The notes beneath the pieces were generated by a model. The model was not told where the DNA came from and searched no databases. It was given only the letters and a program-made list of their open reading frames with translations. From Euperipatoides rowelli (Eukaryota > Onychophora > Udeonychophora > Euonychophora > Peripatopsidae): a stretch of DNA of 11,868 nucleotides. The position numbers and the translations under genes were made by a program. Below, in pieces: positions 7,823 to 11,868 of this stretch (position 1 is its first letter; every line of letters begins with the position of its first letter). The stretch is from the NCBI GenBank assembly GCA_003024985.2, contig PXIH01S0046852.1; one strand, written 5' to 3'.

Positions 7823-9082
7823 TCTTAGAATGTTGTTATATTTTGGAAAAGTATTACATTATGATCAAACTTTCAAAGTGTCTTAATTTGAAAACAAGGA
7901 CAAATAAGGAAAGGATAATATAATTGATTTTACTTGGCCCTATTCTACTTACATGTGTATCGATCTATACCTACACTGTAAATATCTTGGGGGAGATTGT
8001 GTCCATTTGATGAACATATTTCTTGCCTTTGAATATTTTTGGTGCCTTAGTGTGCTCTTGATGTGGATATTGCTTTCTTTTTTAATATGCTGTTGATCAA
8101 ATTAAATACTACCTAAACCCGTGCAGATGTTCATAACAAGCTGAGTGTCTATTGAATCAAAGGCTATTTCATAAATAGTGAGTAATAGCTGGTTCTGTCC
8201 ACTAATAAGAGATTGCCACATCATCATGTTATCACTTCCAGTAGGTGTGGTACACATTTGCATTAAAGTTTCAAAATTTATGCTAATTTTATATAATTTG
8301 CATATTATTTTAATAAATTTGTATATATAATGAGGAATATTTGGCAATTTTATAAGGGATGTGGCCTAATTTGCATAAATTTGTATATTTAATGATTTTG
8401 TGATGGCCTCAGGAAAATTGCCAAACATTTCTGAAGGTTATTGAATGTGATATCATCTCATTTGCATATTTGTGAATTTTCTGAATTTTTCTGATGATGT
8501 CATCTCATTTGAAGATTCGTTAATTTTAGAACATCATTTCTAAAGTTGGCCTTCATCAAACTTTGGAAATGTTCAGGGATATTACCCAGATCACATTGGG
8601 GGTAATTTGCAATGTATTTTAGGTATTCAAGATGGTGGACATTTTTTTTTTGGTGATGTGCCATTGACTTAGAATTCTTTTTTTCAATTATTTTCAATAT
8701 TAGGTATTTAATGGGGAGGCTATAGATCCCATATATGAAATCACATGACCTTTATCTTTGGCTATATGGTACTTGGTAAAGATGCTGTCATACCTAGTAA
8801 TTTTGAACTGGAATAGAGGCCATTCAGATGTGAAGAATAATGTACAAAATACTTAGAACTTTTTAAATTTTTATAAGAGCTGATTCTTTTCCATGTCCAA
8901 ATCTTGAAAACCCAGGGTTTATTGCTCTACTTTAAAAAAAAACTCCTGGTAGTGTTACTAGAAATTGAACATTTTTATGCCAGTTACACGGAGAGAAACG
9001 AGCCATGCTGATCGACTTCCGGAATTTATGATTCAAAGAACTTTACAGAATTGACTTTCCCTGCAAGGCTTTTGTAAGAACT
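7823..9082. other. Anonymous stretch, possibly old interspersed repeat
   Basis: No gene is recognised. Minus-strand frames at 8347-8102 and 8697-8500 are open but short and resemble no family I can name with confidence. Around 8270-8520 TTTGCATA/AATTTGTATAT-like phrases recur in a diffuse way, which suggests an old repeat. Confidence 0.4.
8449..8511 (+). repeat. Short direct repeat GATRTCATCTCATTTG
   Basis: GATATCATCTCATTTG (8449-8464) recurs as GATGTCATCTCATTTG (8496-8511), giving a 47-bp period. The sequence between the copies aligns only loosely. Related GATGTCAT strings occur at about 9474 and 9626. Confidence 0.5.
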
Positions 9083-9102
9083 TTTGTGAAAATTTTCACA
9101 AA
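9083..9102. repeat. 20-bp perfect palindrome
   Basis: TTTGTGAAAATTTTCACAAA is exactly self-complementary with no loop. No flanking structure explains it. Confidence 0.7.
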
Positions 9103-9801
9103 CGAACTGTTATTCGCTGTGATTTCTCTTTAAGATGATGCAATAAATGACACAAATCAGTCTTTTCTAACATTGTATAAACTTGGATTTTCACACCTTT
9201 TTAAATGAAATAAGAAAATTTGACGAATTCAACATACATTTTTTTTGGCAAAATAAAACTAAATTGATAAAGTTTAAAATAGCAATGATAATACACTTTA
9301 AACCGAGAATAAATTACTTTATAATACTATCTTAAAAAAAGTAGAGCTTAATCCTTACAAAATCATTTGACATGTATTATAGCCTATTAACTGAATGTTA
9401 TAAATATCCATGTAATTTTGAATTGATATGTAATTAGGTCTATTTTCTTTTGCATTATAACGAATTAACACATGATGTCATCAGTTTGAGTCACATGACT
9501 AAATTAATGGAAAATAGTAAATATTTAAGTTATTTTTAATTGTTAATTACAATATTTTATGATAATATTATTTTAGGTAATAATTGGAACTATTTTATTT
9601 TACTACATAACAAAATATACATCCATGATGTCATTGGGGGTATGTCATTTACCTTAATTAAAATATGATTACATGATGATATAATTTATTTAATAAATAA
9701 TATTTTTACCATGGAGGGAACTGTATATTTATTTACAAGTCTTTTGTGCCAGTTATCACCCACAATAATAAGGAATGAAATGTAGACATCATTTACAAAA
9801 C
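9103..9801. other. Anonymous AT-rich stretch
   Basis: No coding frame, RNA gene or transposon end recognised. It contains two CATGATGTCAT strings (about 9471 and 9623). Confidence 0.5.
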
Positions 9802-9841
9802 AGGAATTTATACATTTCTAGAGGAATTTATATATTTCTAG
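9802..9841 (+). repeat. 20-bp tandem duplication
   Basis: Two adjacent 20-bp units starting AGGAATTTATA and ending ATTTCTAG (9802-9821, 9822-9841), with a single C/T difference. Tandem tails like this are sometimes found at the ends of SINEs. Confidence 0.75.
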
Positions 9842-10002
9842 AGATATACTGTTCTAAAGGATTTTTTTCCTTTGGATTTCTCCATTTCTGCACAACATTG
9901 TTAATGCCTTGTATACCTGACTCAGACCAAGCGTTCTGCATTCAGAAGAATTTTCCAGAGCAACTGGACATGATAAAACCAGTGAGATAATGAGTACCCT
10001 AG

Positions 10003-10047
10003 GGATTGAACCAATCCTCATTATATGTCCTGCAAATTTCTTGGCCA
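10003..10047 (-). promoter_or_regulatory. Possible RNA polymerase III A/B boxes (tRNA-type SINE head)
   Basis: On the minus strand, TGGCCAAGAA (10047-10038) resembles the A box TRGCNNAGY, and GGTTCAATCC (10012-10003) resembles the B box GGTTCRANNCC, with 35 bases from start to start. A real tRNA has about 44 bases, so the spacing is short. No tRNA cloverleaf was found, so at best this is a decayed tRNA-derived SINE whose body would run towards lower coordinates. It could easily be chance. Confidence 0.25.
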
Positions 10048-10224
10048 TACTATTGCTCATAACAAGCCACCGGAACATGCAGCTATTAATTATTTTCATT
10101 AAAAACATAAAATTGCAAATGTTATAGAAATCAAGATTAATCAACAAAACTTAGTTGGTACTGTTTATTCATATCTGAAATATTATTTTTATTCATACAG
10201 GGTGGAACATGAAATGTCACACAA

Positions 10225-10261
10225 TTTGTTAATAATGAATAACATATTCATTATTAACAAA
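10225..10261. repeat. 37-bp perfect hairpin inside the Tc1/mariner-like left end
   Basis: TTTGTTAATAATGAATA (10225-10241) and TATTCATTATTAACAAA (10245-10261) are perfect 17-bp inverse complements with a three-base ACA loop. It sits just inside the left terminal repeat and has no counterpart at the right end. Confidence 0.85.
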
Positions 10262-10943
10262 ATTGATACAAATTGTACATAGAATGAGTAAAAAAAGCAT
10301 GAAAAATGGTCATTTATGATGGGTGACAGGTGTCTTATGTAACCTCCATTTAGATTCACAACATCTTGGAGATGCTCAGATGCCCCATTGTAATGGCCAC
10401 CATTCCATGACCCAAATCTTCAGATAATATATGGCATAACTGCATGACTGATGACTGACTTTAGTTTGAAATATGGTTTCTGATTTCTTTTGTAGTATAT
10501 TAGCACATTAAATTACACTAATATGGCATACAAAGTATGTGATGCTGTATAAAATGTATAATGCCTGTTCTGAAGCTATTCTTGTTATTAAAATATGTAT
10601 TTTGTTTGGGCTAACAAAAACATATTTTTTTTACCTTGTTCTAATAATTAAAGTAAATAATATTAATTAATAACCATCTTAAAGGTTTGTGTGTCTCATT
10701 TCTTTTCTTTGTCTAGTTAAAGACACAGCACCTTTCATACAACTTCTCTTTCAGGGAACCCTACATAAAGAAATCACACATATTGATGCATAGACTGTGG
10801 GGGCCACACCTACTGCCTCCATGATGTTAGAAATATCGATTTGACATTACATTGTCTGCCATCTTACAAACGGTTATGAAACAAGCAAGCAGCATTTGAA
10901 TTTGCCTTGTGGTACCATCTACAAAACTTTCCATGAAATAGTC

Positions 10944-10999
10944 ATTATCCCAATATTATATTTTAAAGAAGATTACCCCAATAGTATATTTTAAAGAAG
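10944..10999 (+). repeat. 28-bp tandem duplication
   Basis: Two adjacent 28-bp units (10944-10971, 10972-10999), each running from ATTA(T/C)CCCAATA to TTTTAAAGAAG, differ at two positions. They lie just inside the right end of the Tc1/mariner-like element. Confidence 0.85.
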
Positions 11000-11061
11000 A
11001 ATAAAATGGTATGATATTTTGTGCACCACCCTGTAGTTTTATTTTTTAATAATAAAATATA

Positions 11062-11149
11062 AGAAGCGGTTAACGAGCCGAACCTGTTATTCAATTTTAC
11101 CGCGTTTTTAACATCTGCGCATATATTTTTGTCATTAAGGTAGATTTTT
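11062..11149 (+). repeat. 88-bp direct repeat, copy 1
   Basis: Starts AGAAGCGGTTAACGAGCCGA and ends in GTAGATTTTT. It matches 11781-11868 at 84 of 88 positions without gaps. Identity fades upstream of 11062, so this is a real left boundary. The right boundary cannot be set because the second copy runs off the window. Confidence 0.9.
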
Positions 11150-11216
11150 CGGAAGTTAGATCAAAATTATCAAAATCGATCAAAAATTGATTATTTCATC
11201 CCTTCATCATCATCAT

Positions 11217-11283
11217 AGGGTTGGGGGAAAATGGGTTTAATACGTAGATGGAGTTAGGATTCAGGGTTGTGGTAAGGTTAGGA
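11217..11283 (+). repeat. G-rich TTAGG/GGGTT-like patch
   Basis: Contains AGGGTTGGGGGAAAATGGG, then GTTAGGATTCAGGGTTG and AAGGTTAGGA. It has four or more short G runs and looks like degenerate TTAGGG-type repeat, with potential to form a G-quadruplex. Confidence 0.4.
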
Positions 11284-11657
11284 CTGTAAACAACAACAAA
11301 AATGGCTACTACGAAACAGAAAATAGGAATAACAGATCCAAGTTTTTAACCGCACGTGAAAATATATAGCAGCACACATTTATTTAAATCTAGTGAGGCA
11401 TCTCACCCTGATGACATCAAGGCCATTATCATAATAATAATTATTTTTTTCGGCAAAAGAAAATAATCCCAGTTTTTTTCAATAGTCGGCCTAATTGAAA
11501 ATCATTATTGAAAATACAAAGATATTATTCCATTTAATATAAATAATATAACAAATTTTTATAAGGATTAATATTCCCTTTAAAATATCAGAGTTAATGA
11601 AAGAAACAACATTGCAAATATAAATAGTCTACTTTATTTATTTATTTTTAAAGAAGG

Positions 11658-11746
11658 AAATCACACTTGGTCTCTATTCCGTCCCAATCCTCCCATCCTA
11701 ATACATTTTAGCAATTGTTTGTAAATATCTACTTTAAGTGTGATTT
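11658..11746. repeat. 11-bp inverted repeat pair
   Basis: AAATCACACTT (11658-11668) and AAGTGTGATTT (11736-11746) are perfect inverse complements, 67 bases apart. Both lie near TCTACTTTA strings. Confidence 0.5.
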
Positions 11747-11780
11747 TTGCAGTAGATTAATTTATCGTAGTTTTAAATAC

Positions 11781-11868
11781 AGAAGCGTTTAACGAGCCGA
11801 ACCTGTTATTCACTTTTACCACGTTTTTAACATCTGCGCATATATTTTTGTCATTACGGTAGATTTTT
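11781..11868 (+). repeat. 88-bp direct repeat, copy 2 (cut by window end)
   Basis: Starts AGAAGCGTTTAACGAGCCGA. It is aligned without gaps to copy 1 at a 719-bp offset with four substitutions. The repeat reaches the final base of the window. Confidence 0.9.

Larger units (their letters stand above)
10198..11033. mobile_element. Tc1/mariner-like element (836 bp), defective
   Basis: The left end CAGGGTGGAACATGAAATG and the inverse of the right end, CAGGGTGGTGCACAAAATA, match at 23 of the first 30 positions. Both ends are flanked by TA (10196-10197 and 11034-11035), the target duplication of the Tc1/mariner/IS630 superfamily. A minus-strand stretch at 10377-10327 reads EHLQDVVNLNGGYIRHL, resembling the closing part of IS630/mariner-type transposases, which would put the transposase C-terminus near the left end. 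The rest of any transposase is not recognisable and 836 bp is too short for an intact copy. The superfamily call rests mainly on ends and TA. Confidence 0.65.
11150..11780. other. Spacer between the 719-bp-period repeats
   Basis: No coding frame was found. It contains a G-rich patch (11217-11283), an ATAATAATAATTATT run near 11430 and an 11-bp inverted repeat near 11658-11746. It may be the body of an element bounded by the direct repeats, or the rest of a 719-bp tandem unit. Confidence 0.4.

Noticed and set aside
8500-8697. 65-codon minus-strand frame
   Set aside because: No recognisable motif; it lies in a region of diffuse repeat phrases.
9775-10147. Overlapping frames on both strands (71 and 97 codons)
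   Set aside because: No family resemblance, mutually antisense, and they overlap a tandem repeat and the possible SINE.
1-11868. A CRISPR array, bacterial operon or defence system
   Set aside because: No regular repeat-spacer pattern and no prokaryotic gene structure; everything recognisable is eukaryotic transposon debris.

Overview
The window looks like non-coding DNA from an animal nuclear genome, probably an invertebrate. It is very AT-rich, has long A and C homopolymer runs, contains no bacterial-style gene layout, and is filled with decayed eukaryotic transposable elements: LINEs with apurinic endonuclease and reverse transcriptase (RT), hAT-type elements, and a Tc1/mariner-type element. 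I found no convincing host gene, tRNA or rRNA, and the species cannot be named from this sequence.

Layout. Positions 1-822 (+) hold the RT core and C-terminal part of a broken LINE resembling the L1/Tx1 group. Positions 931-1529 (+) hold the RT of a second, different LINE (CR1/Jockey-like), also full of stops and frameshifts. Positions 1536-5622 (-) hold the best-preserved element, a 3'-truncated Tx1/L1-type LINE. It has an ORF1 with a zinc knuckle (5622 down to 3748), an ORF1-ORF2 spacer loaded with poly-C/poly-A runs, and an ORF2 with a recognisable endonuclease and the first part of an RT (3424 down to 1536). A 953-bp non-autonomous hAT element (3873-4825) sits inside ORF1. It is bounded by a perfect 8-bp target-site duplication and a 10-bp terminal inverted repeat.

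From 5623 to 10197 the DNA is mostly anonymous AT-rich sequence. It contains two isolated hAT-like ends (around 6112-6173 and 7658-7822), a 71-bp near-perfect inverted repeat (7144-7214), several small palindromes and tandem duplications, and a weak RNA polymerase III A/B-box pair suggesting a SINE (10003-10047). Positions 10198-11033 form an 836-bp Tc1/mariner-like element flanked by TA, with a 37-bp hairpin just inside one end. The last 0.8 kb carries an 88-bp direct repeat (11062 and 11781) with a 719-bp period; its second copy runs off the window.

The elements do not work together as a system. The window is a record of insertions: the Tx1/L1-like LINE came first, the hAT landed inside it later, and all copies then decayed. 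The most informative point is the LINE/hAT nest. The ORF1 reading frame runs open on both sides of the hAT and stays in phase if the hAT and one target-site copy are discounted.
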